From the NCBI GenBank assembly GCA_017569305.1, contig CP069418.1, forward strand, positions 2,480,001-2,544,000: 64,000 bases of DNA. Reading direction: 5' to 3'. Of this stretch, positions 43,924 through 53,064 are shown piece after piece (position 1 is the first letter of the stretch; each line of letters starts with the position of its first letter). Both the position numbers and the translations under genes were made by a program. Source of the DNA: Clostridiales bacterium FE2011. Lineage in GTDB: Bacteria > Bacillota > Clostridia > Christensenellales > Aristaeellaceae. Below the pieces are notes generated by a model. The model did no database searches. It worked only from the letters and a program-made list of their open reading frames with translations, and was not told where the DNA came from.

Positions 43924-44658
43924 TTATTCCTCTCTTTTCGATTTAATAGCAGAATACAGCAGCCAGGCACCCGCGCCGCAAAGGGCGAACATAAAGCCTG
44001 TTGACAGGAAGCTCTTGGAATGCAGGGTGATCATATTCATCATGTTGGCGAACAGGATCATGTCCACGGACAGGACGATTACCGGACGGCTGAAGCTGCC
44101 GATGAATTCCCGGACGGGACGGGCTTTCAGCACGAAGGGCAGGAAGATCAGCGAGAAGCCGAACAGTACGGCCGAGGCTGTGAGGTAGAACCAGCCGCCG
44201 TGGGTGATGAAGCTGCAGACGGCCAGAAGCACCAGCAGGGTCACGGTAAAGGCGCTGAAGGTCCAGAACAGTTTATCCCGCTGGACGGTCATCGGGACAA
44301 TGATCAGGGAGGCACAGACCGCCAGTCCGGCGAGCACTACATAGAACCAGTCCAGCGTGTGGCCGGTAGACAGGTTGACGATCAGGCAGATGAGAATCGG
44401 GACCATAAACAGACCGGAGACAACGGAGCCGACCGTGGTGGTACGGCGCTTGATGCGCTTGGCCTGGTACTCGAGCACGCTGTCCTTTTCTTCCCGGAGG
44501 TCGTTTTCTATTTCATGGGACCGGAGCTTTTCCAGCACAGCGGAGCACTCCGGACATTGCTGAAGATGTTCCCGGATCAGTTCACGGCTTGTCTCGCTGC
44601 AAACGTCGTCCGCGTAAAGCGGAAGCAGATCGCGGATTACTTCGCATTCTTTATTCAT
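43924..44658 (-). CDS. Membrane anti-sigma factor with zinc-finger domain
   Basis: This 244-residue protein has an N-terminal zf-HC2-type module with C4 and a H-x3-C-x2-C pattern (HLQQCPEC, about 38-45). A linker and about six membrane helices (from about 78) follow. Such proteins hold an ECF sigma factor at the membrane until a signal arrives. The start at MNKECEVIRD overlaps the end of the sigma gene by 8 bases, so translation is coupled. The DUF4097 gene follows 5 bases after its stop. Confidence 0.88.
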   Translation of the reverse strand: MNKECEVIRDLLPLYADDVCSETSRELIREHLQQCPECSAVLEKLRSHEIENDLREEKDSVLEYQAKRIKRRTTTVGSVVSGLFMVPILICLIVNLSTGHTLDWFYVVLAGLAVCASLIIVPMTVQRDKLFWTFSAFTVTLLVLLAVCSFITHGGWFYLTASAVLFGFSLIFLPFVLKARPVREFIGSFSRPVIVLSVDMILFANMMNMITLHSKSFLSTGFMFALCGAGAWLLYSAIKSKREE

Positions 44659-45145
44659 GCGTATCCATCCTTTCACTCAGTTTCAGTTTCGCGCGATGAT
44701 ATGTGACGCGGGCCCAGTTTTCTGTCTTGCCGAAGATGGTACCAATCTGGCTGAAGGACAGTTCACCGAAAACCCGAAGCTCGAAGACTTCCCGATAAGG
44801 TTCATCCAGCGCGTGGAGCGCGACGTGGATCCGGAAGGAGGAATCCTTGTCTGTAACCTGCTGCTCAATACTTTTTCCGGCAGCGGGAAGCTCTTCCGGG
44901 ATTGGCGCCGTTTTATTACGGCGGCGCGTTTCATCCACAAAGCAGTTCTTTGCGATGGCGCACAGCCAGGTCACTTCATCTGACTCATTCCGGAAGGAAG
45001 CGGAAACGGATTTTGAGAAGGCCCGAAAGAACGCTTCCTGGGTGATCTCCTCAGCGGCATGCCGGTCGCCGGCCAGTGTCATCACATAGGAGAAGACCCG
45101 CATGTAGTAAGCGTTGTAAAGCCTCTCACAGGTTTCGCTGTTCAC
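44651..45145 (-). CDS. ECF-type RNA polymerase sigma factor
   Basis: This 164-residue protein has region 2 (about 8-75, including AEEITQEAFFRAF and VTWLCAIAKNCFVDETRRR) and region 4 (about 108-160, LDEPYREVFELRVFGELSF then IGTIFGKTENWARVTYHRAK). It directs transcription of stress or envelope genes. The start is GTG 45145, with AAGGAGG upstream. The promoter TGTAAC-N16-CGTC upstream is of ECF type, so the gene probably controls itself. Confidence 0.94.
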   Translation of the reverse strand: MNSETCERLYNAYYMRVFSYVMTLAGDRHAAEEITQEAFFRAFSKSVSASFRNESDEVTWLCAIAKNCFVDETRRRNKTAPIPEELPAAGKSIEQQVTDKDSSFRIHVALHALDEPYREVFELRVFGELSFSQIGTIFGKTENWARVTYHRAKLKLSERMDTHE

Positions 45146-45181
45146 ACATCATCACCTCCTTCCCGGTTAATACATGGGTTA

Positions 45182-45207
45182 GACGGAGTAATCCGGATTT
45201 CGTTACA
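45182..45207 (-). promoter_or_regulatory. ECF-type autoregulatory promoter
   Basis: On the minus strand TGTAAC (45207-45202), 16 bases, then CGTC (45185-45182), close to the sigma-W-like consensus TGAAAC-N16-CGTA. Confidence 0.6.
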
Positions 45208-45382
45208 GAAAAAAATAAAAAAATTTTCGGAAATTTTTTGGCAGGGTAAAAGCAGCCTTCCGGCCGGTCCGAAAGAGATTGTACAGCAGGACGCGGGCAG
45301 TGTCCAGCCGGACGGGTTTCCGAAAAAGAAACGGTATGGTATGATAGAAAAAATGTTTTCATCTCTGAAGGGAGACCGAGCA

Positions 45383-46678
45383 ATGAAAAGCCTGTTTTCT
45401 GCCCGTCGCTGCTGGTTTGCGGCGATATTGACAGCAGTACTGCTTTTGCTGGCCGGGGCCGCGCTGGCGGACGGTCCGCATACGGTGATGCTGAAATGCG
45501 GCGGAAACGGCTTTGTGGGCACGGATAAAAAGGGCACCCAGAAAAGCATTGTGATTGATCCGGCCACCAGCGTTTCCACAGAGGATGATGAGGAAACCTA
45601 TACGCTGGAAGAGCTGAAGAACCTGCCGGGCTTTGAGCTGCGGGGCGCCGCGCTGCGCTTTACGGTCAGCAGCTTTTTCGGAGACGAGCTGAGATATACG
45701 CTGGTATGCGGGAAGACTTTCGCGGATCCCCAGAAGGTGATGACCGGACGGAACCTGTGGGATGTGACGGACGTGATTTCCGCCTGGCTGGAGGACAGGA
45801 AGACGGAGCTGAAGATCAGCCCCGTATACAAGCAGGGTCCCTGGGGCATGCGGATCCAGGACGGGACTGTTTACCTGCAGCTGAACTTTACCACATCAGC
45901 GAAGCTGCCGGATTTCCCGCGGGACAAAGTGCAGACCGGCCTGATCTTTGAATCCAGCCTGAGCATGCTGGAAGAGGGCAACACCTTTGTGGCGCACTAT
46001 GACGAAACGGCGGGCAGCCTGATGCAGGTATCCCTGCCGCTGGGCGTGCCTTACTATTATGCCGGGGGCACCGAGGACAAGTTCCTCAGGCGCTTTTTCC
46101 CCAGCACGACCACGCGCTATTACCGGGAAGACCACATGTACCTGTGCGGCCTGGACTGCGTGGGCATGACGCACCTGATCTACGAAAAATGCGGACTGGA
46201 GCGGCATCCTTCCATTTCGGACCTGCTGCGCCACGGCATCGGCCATGACCTGATGGTCAATAACGATCCGATGAAATGGTCGGCGTTCATGAAACCAGGT
46301 GATCTCGTCGCGGTGAAGCACGGCACCTTCCATATCATGATGTACCTGGGGACGCTGCGGCAGTTCGGCTGGACAGAAAAAAACGCAGGGGAAGCGCTTC
46401 CCCTGCTGGATGCTCCGCTGGTGATCCATTGCGGAGGCAGCCCGTTCTACTATGAACGGTATCAGAAATACATTGAGGAACAGGGCTACAGGAACACCCT
46501 GCCGCCGGACGGCGGCGTGACGGTTTCCGTGATCATGGAAACCAACCTGGACGCCCCGCACAGCATGGACGTTTCCTGGGGAAAACATTTCGGCTGGTAC
46601 GTGATCGACAACCAGCCCCTGCTGGTTTTCCCGCTGGACGACTGCACGGACATGGCCTGGTACGGACCGGAAAAGTAA
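45383..46678 (+). CDS. Secreted NlpC/P60-like cysteine hydrolase
   Basis: The start is MKSLFSARR behind GAAGGGAG, giving 431 residues with a signal peptide (about 1-30). The N-terminal half (about 35-190) is unrecognised. The C-terminal half shows an NlpC/P60-like arrangement: Y-Y-Y-A-G-G-T, then L-D258-C259-V-G-M with the candidate nucleophile, then PGDLVAVKH313 and F-H317-IMMYLG. Such enzymes cleave cell-wall peptides, and a wall-remodelling role is likely. A TGG-TATGAT element at 45337-45345 is a likely extended -10. It converges with an ABC gene only 4 bases away. Confidence 0.72.
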   Translation: MKSLFSARRCWFAAILTAVLLLLAGAALADGPHTVMLKCGGNGFVGTDKKGTQKSIVIDPATSVSTEDDEETYTLEELKNLPGFELRGAALRFTVSSFFGDELRYTLVCGKTFADPQKVMTGRNLWDVTDVISAWLEDRKTELKISPVYKQGPWGMRIQDGTVYLQLNFTTSAKLPDFPRDKVQTGLIFESSLSMLEEGNTFVAHYDETAGSLMQVSLPLGVPYYYAGGTEDKFLRRFFPSTTTRYYREDHMYLCGLDCVGMTHLIYEKCGLERHPSISDLLRHGIGHDLMVNNDPMKWSAFMKPGDLVAVKHGTFHIMMYLGTLRQFGWTEKNAGEALPLLDAPLVIHCGGSPFYYERYQKYIEEQGYRNTLPPDGGVTVSVIMETNLDAPHSMDVSWGKHFGWYVIDNQPLLVFPLDDCTDMAWYGPEK

Positions 46679-46682
46679 AGGC

Positions 46683-48464
46683 TTACCGGTAGTACTGCGC
46701 CTGGGCCTCAAACATGGCGGCGTAGACGCCGTCCGGGATGTTCACCAGCTCATCATGGGTGCCGTATTCCGCCACCCGGCCTTCCGAGAACACGGCGATG
46801 TGATCGCAGAAGCGGCAGGAAGAAAGCCGGTGGGAGATGTAAAAGGCGGTTTTATCCTGGATCAGGGAGTTGAACTGCTTATAAATCTCATACTCAGCCA
46901 CAGGGTCCAGGGCGGCTGTGGGCTCGTCCAGGATGATGACCGGCGCGTCCTTGTACAGGGCGCGGGCCAGGGCCATCTTCTGCTGCTCGCCGCCGGAGGG
47001 CTCAATGCCGTCTTCCTCCATATACTTGAAGAGCTTGGCGTCCTCACCGCTCTCCAGCTTATCCGCAAACTTTTCCAGACCGGCCTGTTTCAGCAGATCT
47101 GAAACACGGAGCCGGTCTTTTTCGTCCATGTTTTCCCGGTCCTTCAGGGTGACGTTTTCGCTGACGGTGAAACCGAAGAGCTTGAAGTCCTGGAAGACGG
47201 GGGAGAACTGCTTCATATACTGGTCATAATCGTATTCACGGATGTCGGTGCCGTCCAGGAGGATCTGCCCGTCCGTGGGGTCATAGAGACGGCACAGGAG
47301 CTTGATGAGGGTGGTTTTGCCGGCGCCGTTCAGGCCGACGATGGACAGGCGTTCGCCCTTTTCCACGGTCAGGTTGACGCCGTCGAGCACCTTTTTCTCC
47401 GTGCCCGGATAGGCGAAGGAGACGTTGCGGAATTCAATCCGGTGCTCGCCGTCCGGGACGGGCTTATCACCCTTGGGCATGGCCTGGGGATAGTTCATGA
47501 AGATGACGTATTCATAGGCGTAGTTTGTTTTCTTCAGCAGGTCCGTAATATTGGACGCGATACCGCCCAGTGTGTTGAACAGGGATTCGGCCGCGGAGAC
47601 CATCTGGGTAAAGATACCCAGGGAGAAGACGCCGCCGATGGTCTTCAGCGCGGTATAGCCATAGGTGAAAGCAGTCTGAAAGACAGCCAGGGCGCCCTGG
47701 ATCAGGGAATACTTCCGGGTGGTATCGGCCTGCCATTTCCAGCCCTCATAGCTTTCCTCACTGAAACCGCTCCATTTGTTCAGCAGCATGCCGGAAGCGT
47801 CGTAGAGGCGGATGTCCTTACCGTAGCGGAAGTCCACCATTTCCCAGCCGTAATAACCGAACATGCGGTTCACTTTGGAAAGCCGCTCAAAGGCCTTCAG
47901 TTCCACCTTGCTGCTCAGCCGCATCAGGTACGCGTTCAGGCAGACGCACAGCAGGATCACTGCCAGCAGCAGCGGCGTGTGCAGCGCGATGACCGTGACC
48001 AGGCCGACGATTTTGACAGCGTTGCCGATGAAGGAAAAGATCTGCTCGGAAATGCCGTATACGCCCTCGGAATACCAGCTCATGCCGGTGTTGGTCTTTT
48101 CCAGCTGGTCCAGGAGCTTCTTGTCTTCGGTCAGCTGGTAATCAAGCCCCATGGCATGCTCGCTGATCAGCCGGGTGAAATAGTTATCCAGCCGTTCCTT
48201 GTACTTGCCCAGCTGATTGACGGAAAGCTGGCGGATGACGGTCAGCAGGCATTCGCCGAGGATGAGGATACCCGCATAGACGAACAGGCGGGTCAGATCC
48301 TTTCCGCCGACCAGTTCATCGACAATCAGAGGGGTCACGAAGATGGCGATGAAGGGCATCAGGATATCACAAAGGGTTTTCAGGGCTTCCAGGGGGAAGA
48401 ACAGCGGAAACCGCTTTGCGGCCACCGGGAACATGAGGCGGATGATTTCTTTCAGCTTTTTCAT
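46683..48464 (-). CDS. Heterodimeric ABC multidrug-type exporter, subunit B
   Basis: This 593-residue fused transporter has a membrane domain in about 15-330 and a nucleotide-binding domain with Walker A GLNGAGKTT (near 378), signature PSGGEQQKM (near 491), Walker B VIILDEPTAALDP and the H-loop YISHRLSS. The D-E-P-T-A-A-L form and the S-G-G-E-Q-Q-K signature differ from the three box-linked pairs, so this is another subfamily. It overlaps its partner by 4 bases. No TTAG box is present; an attenuator controls the operon. Confidence 0.9.
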   Translation of the reverse strand: MKKLKEIIRLMFPVAAKRFPLFFPLEALKTLCDILMPFIAIFVTPLIVDELVGGKDLTRLFVYAGILILGECLLTVIRQLSVNQLGKYKERLDNYFTRLISEHAMGLDYQLTEDKKLLDQLEKTNTGMSWYSEGVYGISEQIFSFIGNAVKIVGLVTVIALHTPLLLAVILLCVCLNAYLMRLSSKVELKAFERLSKVNRMFGYYGWEMVDFRYGKDIRLYDASGMLLNKWSGFSEESYEGWKWQADTTRKYSLIQGALAVFQTAFTYGYTALKTIGGVFSLGIFTQMVSAAESLFNTLGGIASNITDLLKKTNYAYEYVIFMNYPQAMPKGDKPVPDGEHRIEFRNVSFAYPGTEKKVLDGVNLTVEKGERLSIVGLNGAGKTTLIKLLCRLYDPTDGQILLDGTDIREYDYDQYMKQFSPVFQDFKLFGFTVSENVTLKDRENMDEKDRLRVSDLLKQAGLEKFADKLESGEDAKLFKYMEEDGIEPSGGEQQKMALARALYKDAPVIILDEPTAALDPVAEYEIYKQFNSLIQDKTAFYISHRLSSCRFCDHIAVFSEGRVAEYGTHDELVNIPDGVYAAMFEAQAQYYR

Positions 48465-50323
48465 TCGGCATCCTCCTCTCCTTCGGGATGCTCCCGGTAA
48501 TACTGTGCCTGCACATCAAAGAGATGCGCGTATTCGCCGTTCCTGGCCATCAGCTCATCGTGGGTGCCGTATTCCGCCAGCTGGCCGTCCATAAACATGG
48601 CAATCCGGTCACAGAAACGGGTGGAAGCCAGGCGGTGGGAAATATAGACGGCGCTCTTTTTGCCGATCATGCGGTCAAAACGTTCATAAAGCTGCTTCTC
48701 CGCCAGGGCGTCCAGGGCGGCGGTGGGTTCATCCAGCACGACTACAGGCGCGCCTTTATACAGCGCCCGGGCCAGGGCAAGCTTCTGCTTTTCGCCGCCG
48801 GACAGGTCGACACCCTCCTCCGAGGCGATTTTCAGCAGCTCCGTATCCAGACCCTTCGGCAGTTCATCCAGCCTGTCGCCGAGACCGGCTTCCCGCAGGC
48901 AGGCGGCGGCTTTCTCCCGGTCTGTTTCCTGCATGGGCAGCATGGAGACGTTCTCCGCCAGGGGCAGGGCAAAGAGTTCAACATTCTGGAAAACCGGAGA
49001 GAACAGGCGGTAATAATCCTCCCGCGGGTATTTCCGGATATCCGTCCCGTTCAGGGTGATCAATCCCTCCGTGGGATCATACAGCCGGAGCAGGAGCTTG
49101 ATCATGGTGGTTTTGCCGGCGCCGTTCAGGCCGACCACCGCCAGCTTTTCCCCGGGATGCAGGGTCAGGTTCAGGTGGGAAAGGGCATCCTTGTCCGCCT
49201 CCGGATAACGGTAGGAAACGTCGTGGAACTGCAGCTCCAGGGAATCCGTTTCCGGCAGGGACAGCAGGTCTTCGGTGCTTTCGCCGTTCAGCTCCAGGAA
49301 GGAGCGGAGGTCATCCACTTCCATGGAAGCACGGTTGAAATCGCCAAACCGCTGCAGCAGGTAAATCAGCGCGCCGGAGAAGGCGTTGGCCAGGGCCAGG
49401 TACAGGGTGAAGCTGCCGATGGACATGGGGTTGATTTCGCGGATCACCGCAAAATAGAGAACGGCATAGGTGAGGAAACGGCAGATGACGTTCATCGCCT
49501 GGCCGAAGAGCATGTTCCGGTTCCAGAGGTCCTGATGGTAATCAATCCGTTCCTCCCGGGTTTCAAAAACGGCCCGCTGCTTTTTCAGCAGGAACGGCAC
49601 CATGGAAAACAGGCGGATGTCCTTGGCATATTCCGGCTGCTGGGTGACGCGGGCCATGTAGCTGCTTTTCCGCCAGACGGGAGCCAGCCGGTCCCAGACT
49701 TCCTTTTTATCCTTTTTCAGGATCACCCGGTAGTACAGGAAAGAGAGGACGCCCATCACCGTCAGGGCCAGGATCAGCCGGAAATCCAGCACGAGGACGG
49801 CCGTGAAGGTGACGATGGTGGTGAACAGGTTTTTGCCCAGGTCCTGCATGAGGTGCATCATGCCTTCGAAGCCGTTGTTGTTGCCGTCGGTAGAGTTCTG
49901 GGCGCGCTGGTGAAGATCCAGGGCTTCCGGCTTTTCCAGCAGCGCATAATTCATGCGCATGGCCTTGGCCACCCGCTCATGGATGACGTGCATGCGGATA
50001 TCGATATACCGGGGCCAGACCAGGCTGCCGGCAATAATCCTGGCAAAGGAGAAGGCAAGGGCTACGAGTGCGCCGATGATGATGATTACGATCAGCCGGT
50101 GCTGCTTTTCCGCCAGGGGCAGGTCAATTGTGATCGCGTCCATGATGAACTTGGACAGGAAACCGCCAAGGTAACTCTGGACAGAAGCGCAGAACAGGTC
50201 CGTGAAGGCCAGCAGAAATACAATGGGGCAGTACTTCCGCATCCGGTTCAGCACGAAACGGGTATTGGACCAGAGACCGAAGTCCCGGTGCAGGGGATTA
50301 TCTTTACTTTCCTTAAAGGTCAT
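48461..50323 (-). CDS. Heterodimeric ABC multidrug-type exporter, subunit A
   Basis: This 620-residue partner starts at MTFKESKDN with AGGA upstream. The membrane domain covers about 30-350; Walker A GLNGAGKTT is near 400, signature LSGGEKQKL near 508, Walker B VVVLDEPTAALD follows and the H-loop is YISHRLAS. Upstream lie a 25-codon leader ORF and a terminator hairpin ending about 30 bases before the ATG. This recalls ribosome-mediated attenuation of the Bacillus BmrCD exporter. Export of a translation-affecting drug is inferred from that design. Confidence 0.9.
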   Translation of the reverse strand: MTFKESKDNPLHRDFGLWSNTRFVLNRMRKYCPIVFLLAFTDLFCASVQSYLGGFLSKFIMDAITIDLPLAEKQHRLIVIIIIGALVALAFSFARIIAGSLVWPRYIDIRMHVIHERVAKAMRMNYALLEKPEALDLHQRAQNSTDGNNNGFEGMMHLMQDLGKNLFTTIVTFTAVLVLDFRLILALTVMGVLSFLYYRVILKKDKKEVWDRLAPVWRKSSYMARVTQQPEYAKDIRLFSMVPFLLKKQRAVFETREERIDYHQDLWNRNMLFGQAMNVICRFLTYAVLYFAVIREINPMSIGSFTLYLALANAFSGALIYLLQRFGDFNRASMEVDDLRSFLELNGESTEDLLSLPETDSLELQFHDVSYRYPEADKDALSHLNLTLHPGEKLAVVGLNGAGKTTMIKLLLRLYDPTEGLITLNGTDIRKYPREDYYRLFSPVFQNVELFALPLAENVSMLPMQETDREKAAACLREAGLGDRLDELPKGLDTELLKIASEEGVDLSGGEKQKLALARALYKGAPVVVLDEPTAALDALAEKQLYERFDRMIGKKSAVYISHRLASTRFCDRIAMFMDGQLAEYGTHDELMARNGEYAHLFDVQAQYYREHPEGEEDAE

Positions 50324-50353
50324 TGGTATCACATCCTGAATGCATAATACATG

Positions 50354-50382
50354 AAAAACGCCCATTCCACAGGGAACGGGCG
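50354..50382 (-). terminator. Attenuator terminator before the ABC exporter
   Basis: On the minus strand CGCCCGTTCC pairs with GGAATGGGCG (10 bp, one G-U) around CTGT, then five T follow. ACGGGC inside the leader ORF could pair with GCCCGT of the left arm and form an alternative structure. Confidence 0.8.
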
Positions 50383-50404
50383 GACAGTGTCCAATCAATC
50401 CGGG

Positions 50405-50482
50405 TTATCCGACAAAGCCAGGCCCGGAGAATGGTGCCCGTGTTTCCTGCACGGTTGTAAAGCTATGAAATAAACGATTCAT
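50405..50482 (-). CDS. Leader peptide of the ABC exporter operon (25 residues)
   Basis: A short ORF begins MNRLFHSFTTVQET and ends at TAA 50405. It has an excellent ribosome site (AAAGGAGG, seven bases before ATG) and lies between a promoter (50544-50516) and an intrinsic terminator. The arrangement is that of a translation-sensing attenuator. Its sequence is not recognised. Ribosome position on this ORF would decide which RNA hairpin forms. Confidence 0.7.
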   Translation of the reverse strand: MNRLFHSFTTVQETRAPFSGPGFVG

Positions 50483-50515
50483 TCCCGGACCTCCTTTCTT
50501 CAATTTCTTAAGGGT

Positions 50516-50544
50516 ATTCAAACATAAAAAGCGGGCTGTGTCAA
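50516..50544 (-). promoter_or_regulatory. Promoter of the ABC exporter operon
   Basis: On the minus strand TTGACA (50544-50539), 17 bases, then TTGAAT (50521-50516). A perfect palindrome ATACTG-G-CAGTAT lies upstream at 50579-50591. With the leader ORF, attenuator and the terminator at 50604 this accounts for the 50324-50678 gap. Confidence 0.65.
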
Positions 50545-50603
50545 CGGGTTGTCAGTACATTTTACAATACTGTTACCTATACTGGCAGTATGGGTGAAGA
50601 ACG

Positions 50604-50635
50604 AAAAACCCGGCCTGCCGCATGAACAGACCGGG
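50604..50635 (-). terminator. Terminator of the esterase gene
   Basis: On the minus strand CCCGGTCTG pairs with CAGGCCGGG (one G-U) and five T follow. Confidence 0.8.
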
Positions 50636-50678
50636 AAAGGAGGCTGCACAGCGGACCTGTGCAGGGAACCACAAGGGA

Positions 50679-52271
50679 TTACCGCGTGAACCGGGAGATG
50701 AACTTCCAGGCGTTCTCGCAGCTGTGATGGCGGCATTCATGGATCTGGCCGCTGACGCTGGCGAAGGCGGTGCGGATCACGCCGTCCTCGCTCTCGTAAT
50801 AATGGACGGTCAGGGTGCTGTCCCGGGAAGGATCATAGATCTTTTCCACCTTGTCACCGGGGATGCCCCAGATGGGCTGCTCCCAGGAATCCTTCTGCTC
50901 AAAGGAAACACCGTCGAACTTCTTTTTCAGCTGATTGACTTCCGCCACATACTGCACCCGCTCCAGGGCCGTGTCGGAGTGGAAGGGCAGTTCGGGCAGG
51001 TGGGATTCCTCGCCGCCGGAATAGAAGACGGGCACGGGCACGGTCTTGTTCAGCCGTTCGGTAGGCGGGCCGCCCCAGAAGGTCTTGTAGACGGGGAAGA
51101 GGGCGCTGGCAGGCATGATGCCGGCGAAGACGTTCGGATACTCCTGGTAGCAGTCCCAGGTTTTGCCGCTGCCCATGGAGAAGCCGGTGGCATAGATGCG
51201 GTGCTCATCAATGGGGTAGCGCTTTTTCAGGTCTTCAATGACTTCCACCGCTTCGGTGGCAGTAACGTTCTGGTGGTTTTCCACGGAAACGAAGAGGAAG
51301 TTATAGCGGTGGCAGATTTCCCACCAGCCGGCGACAAAGGTCAGGTACATGGAGGAGTCGCCGCCGCCGTGGAAGCCGAGCACCAGCGGAACGGGGCCGT
51401 TGTCAAACAGGCCGTTGTTGTAGTAGGCGAAGTAGCCCACCTTATGGGTCTTGGCGTCCTTGATGATCCGGTTGTCGGAAGAGGTGTTGACGGTGACGCA
51501 GCCGGCGTCTTCCGTCATGTTCAGGGCCTGGAAGTCGGGCTCCAGCTCCACCTTGCCGCACCACATCTTGAAGTGTTTGACAAAGGCGTCAAAGTCCGCT
51601 TCGTACTGGGCTTTGCCCTTGATGAGCAGGTGCTCGCAGCCGTCAAAGGCCTTGTTGATTTCCTCACTGTTGCCGACGCTGAGGATCGGGATATCCTTGC
51701 GCTGCACGTCCGGCACCACGCTCAGGCGCTCCATGGAACACATGGCCGGGGTGATCTCGCCGGGGCCCCAGAGGTACTCGCCCTGCAGGGAACGGAGAAG
51801 ATGCTTGGCCACATAATCGGCGGAAGCACCGTAGCTGTAGATGTCCGTGCGGAAGATGGCGCCGCGGACGAAATAACCCTTGAAGGTCTGGGTGAAAAAG
51901 TCGAAGTTCTCCACGATGCCGTCCTTATAGACCTGGATCATCTTGATCTCGGCAATCACGGAAGCATAGAAGCTTTCATCCGCGCCGGCCCAGCCGCCTT
52001 CCGCCGTGGGATAGACAAAGAGCACGCTGGAATCGACGTTCGCGGCGATATTCGCCAGGCCGGTTTCCCGGGCGAAGTCCACGGCACTGTCCATGCTCTG
52101 CTTTTCTTCTTCGAAAATCAGCAGCAGCGGCGCGCGGAAGCCGTAGTTGTTTGTCTGTCCGTCTATTTTATTATCCGGAACATATACCTTCAGAAAGAAT
52201 TGATCAAAGGTATGCTCCCAGCATTTTCCTCCGGTGATGTCCCGGACCACAGGTCTTTCCATCATTGCCAT
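50679..52271 (-). CDS. Esterase of the alpha/beta hydrolase (CE1/PHB-depolymerase-like) fold
   Basis: The start is MAMMERPVVR behind AGGAGG, giving 530 residues with no signal peptide. The N-terminal 240 residues are unrecognised. The C-terminal half has the oxyanion segment LGFHGGGDSS and nucleophile elbow G-F-S-M-G-S, with a late H near the C-terminus (YYESEDGV, then HECRHHS). Polyhydroxybutyrate depolymerase-like and feruloyl esterase-like proteins share these features. It is a single-gene transcript with its own terminator. The substrate is unknown; an ester on plant-derived material is plausible. Confidence 0.75.
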   Translation of the reverse strand: MAMMERPVVRDITGGKCWEHTFDQFFLKVYVPDNKIDGQTNNYGFRAPLLLIFEEEKQSMDSAVDFARETGLANIAANVDSSVLFVYPTAEGGWAGADESFYASVIAEIKMIQVYKDGIVENFDFFTQTFKGYFVRGAIFRTDIYSYGASADYVAKHLLRSLQGEYLWGPGEITPAMCSMERLSVVPDVQRKDIPILSVGNSEEINKAFDGCEHLLIKGKAQYEADFDAFVKHFKMWCGKVELEPDFQALNMTEDAGCVTVNTSSDNRIIKDAKTHKVGYFAYYNNGLFDNGPVPLVLGFHGGGDSSMYLTFVAGWWEICHRYNFLFVSVENHQNVTATEAVEVIEDLKKRYPIDEHRIYATGFSMGSGKTWDCYQEYPNVFAGIMPASALFPVYKTFWGGPPTERLNKTVPVPVFYSGGEESHLPELPFHSDTALERVQYVAEVNQLKKKFDGVSFEQKDSWEQPIWGIPGDKVEKIYDPSRDSTLTVHYYESEDGVIRTAFASVSGQIHECRHHSCENAWKFISRFTR

Positions 52272-52755
52272 GAGTGTGTCCTCCTGAGATATGGTGTTGT
52301 CAATGTGTGCTGTGTTGAACATTCAGTCAGTTTATATTGTAACCCGTAAGTTTTTTCGGGCACAATACGCGGAGGAAAGAACATGAGGACAAAAAAAGCA
52401 AAAGTGGAAGGATGGCTATGCCATCCTTTGATTGTAATTGTCTTTTGCTGCGCAAAAGAATGATATGTTGCTTCGCAACATGATATTTCGACTTAATGTC
52501 GAAATGATAGATTCGCCTAAAGGCGAATATGATATGTTTGCCTTCGGCAAACGTGATAGTTAGTGTCTGCCTATGTTCTTATTGCAAGGCTACGGAGAAG
52601 TGTTTGGATGTGACAGCAGTGCAATGTGATGAGTGAAGAGTGTAGAGTTGCCCTTTGGGCAGTGCAGAGTTGCATCCTGAGGTTGCTTTGGGATATGATA
52701 TAAATATAGATAGACGAAGTGAACATATTCTGCTGTATCGAACGGAGGGTGAGAT
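52272..52755. other. Gene-poor repeat region
   Basis: This gap holds the esterase promoter region (TACAAT on the minus strand near 52336), a GGATGG/CCATCC hairpin (52410-52430), the five-hairpin array at 52442-52558 and unassigned DNA up to the ribosome site of the next gene. I see no other coding frame. Confidence 0.6.
52442..52558 (+). repeat. Five-hairpin array A with TGATA spacers
   Basis: There are five consecutive perfect stems: CTTTTGC/GCAAAAG, TGTTGC/GCAACA, TTTCGAC/GTCGAAA, ATTCGCC/GGCGAAT and GTTTGCC/GGCAAAC. Loops are 3-5 bases and TGATA or ATGATA separates the stems. It is homologous to array B at 57187-57300, with paired changes in units 4 and 5. Confidence 0.9.
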
Positions 52756-53064
52756 ATGGGCTGGATTTCGTGGGTGATTATTATACTGGCTGTGGGGATC
52801 CTGGCCTGTTTCGGCGTGGGGATATTCCGGAAAAAGCAGGGTTCTGATGTGCGTGATAACGGAGAACTGACAACGGGTGTCTCCTTTGATCCGGAGAAAC
52901 AGGAACCGGTGATCAGAAGTTCCATCTGTACTGGGGAAAAGGTGGCGGGATTCAAGAGTAAGGAGGACGGGCACTTTACAGAGGTGATGGTGCTGAGGAC
53001 GATGAAGGATGAGGAAAGGTTTAAGGAGATGTATCATCTGGATTCAGTGAAAACTGAATACTGA
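52756..53064 (+). CDS. Small membrane-anchored protein of unknown function
   Basis: This 102-residue protein has one N-terminal helix (about 4-24) followed by a basic stretch and a soluble domain. The soluble part has the pattern P-V-I-R-S-S-I-C-T-G-E-K-V-A-G-F-K, then FTEVMVLR. Similar short proteins are common in Clostridia as far as I recall, with no known function. CGGAGGG lies upstream of the ATG. The C-terminal codons merge into a seven-base-period array. It may be a monocistronic gene between repeat-rich gaps. Confidence 0.6.
   Translation: MGWISWVIIILAVGILACFGVGIFRKKQGSDVRDNGELTTGVSFDPEKQEPVIRSSICTGEKVAGFKSKEDGHFTEVMVLRTMKDEERFKEMYHLDSVKTEY

Noticed and set aside
46683..50323. Membership of the fourth ABC pair in the TTAG regulon
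   Set aside because: No TTAG-N6-CTAA box is upstream, the ATPase motifs differ from the other pairs and a separate attenuator is present.
52442..52558. Possible CRISPR array from regularly spaced short repeats
   Set aside because: Units are palindromes of different sequence, the spacers are a constant 5-6 bases and no cas gene is near.
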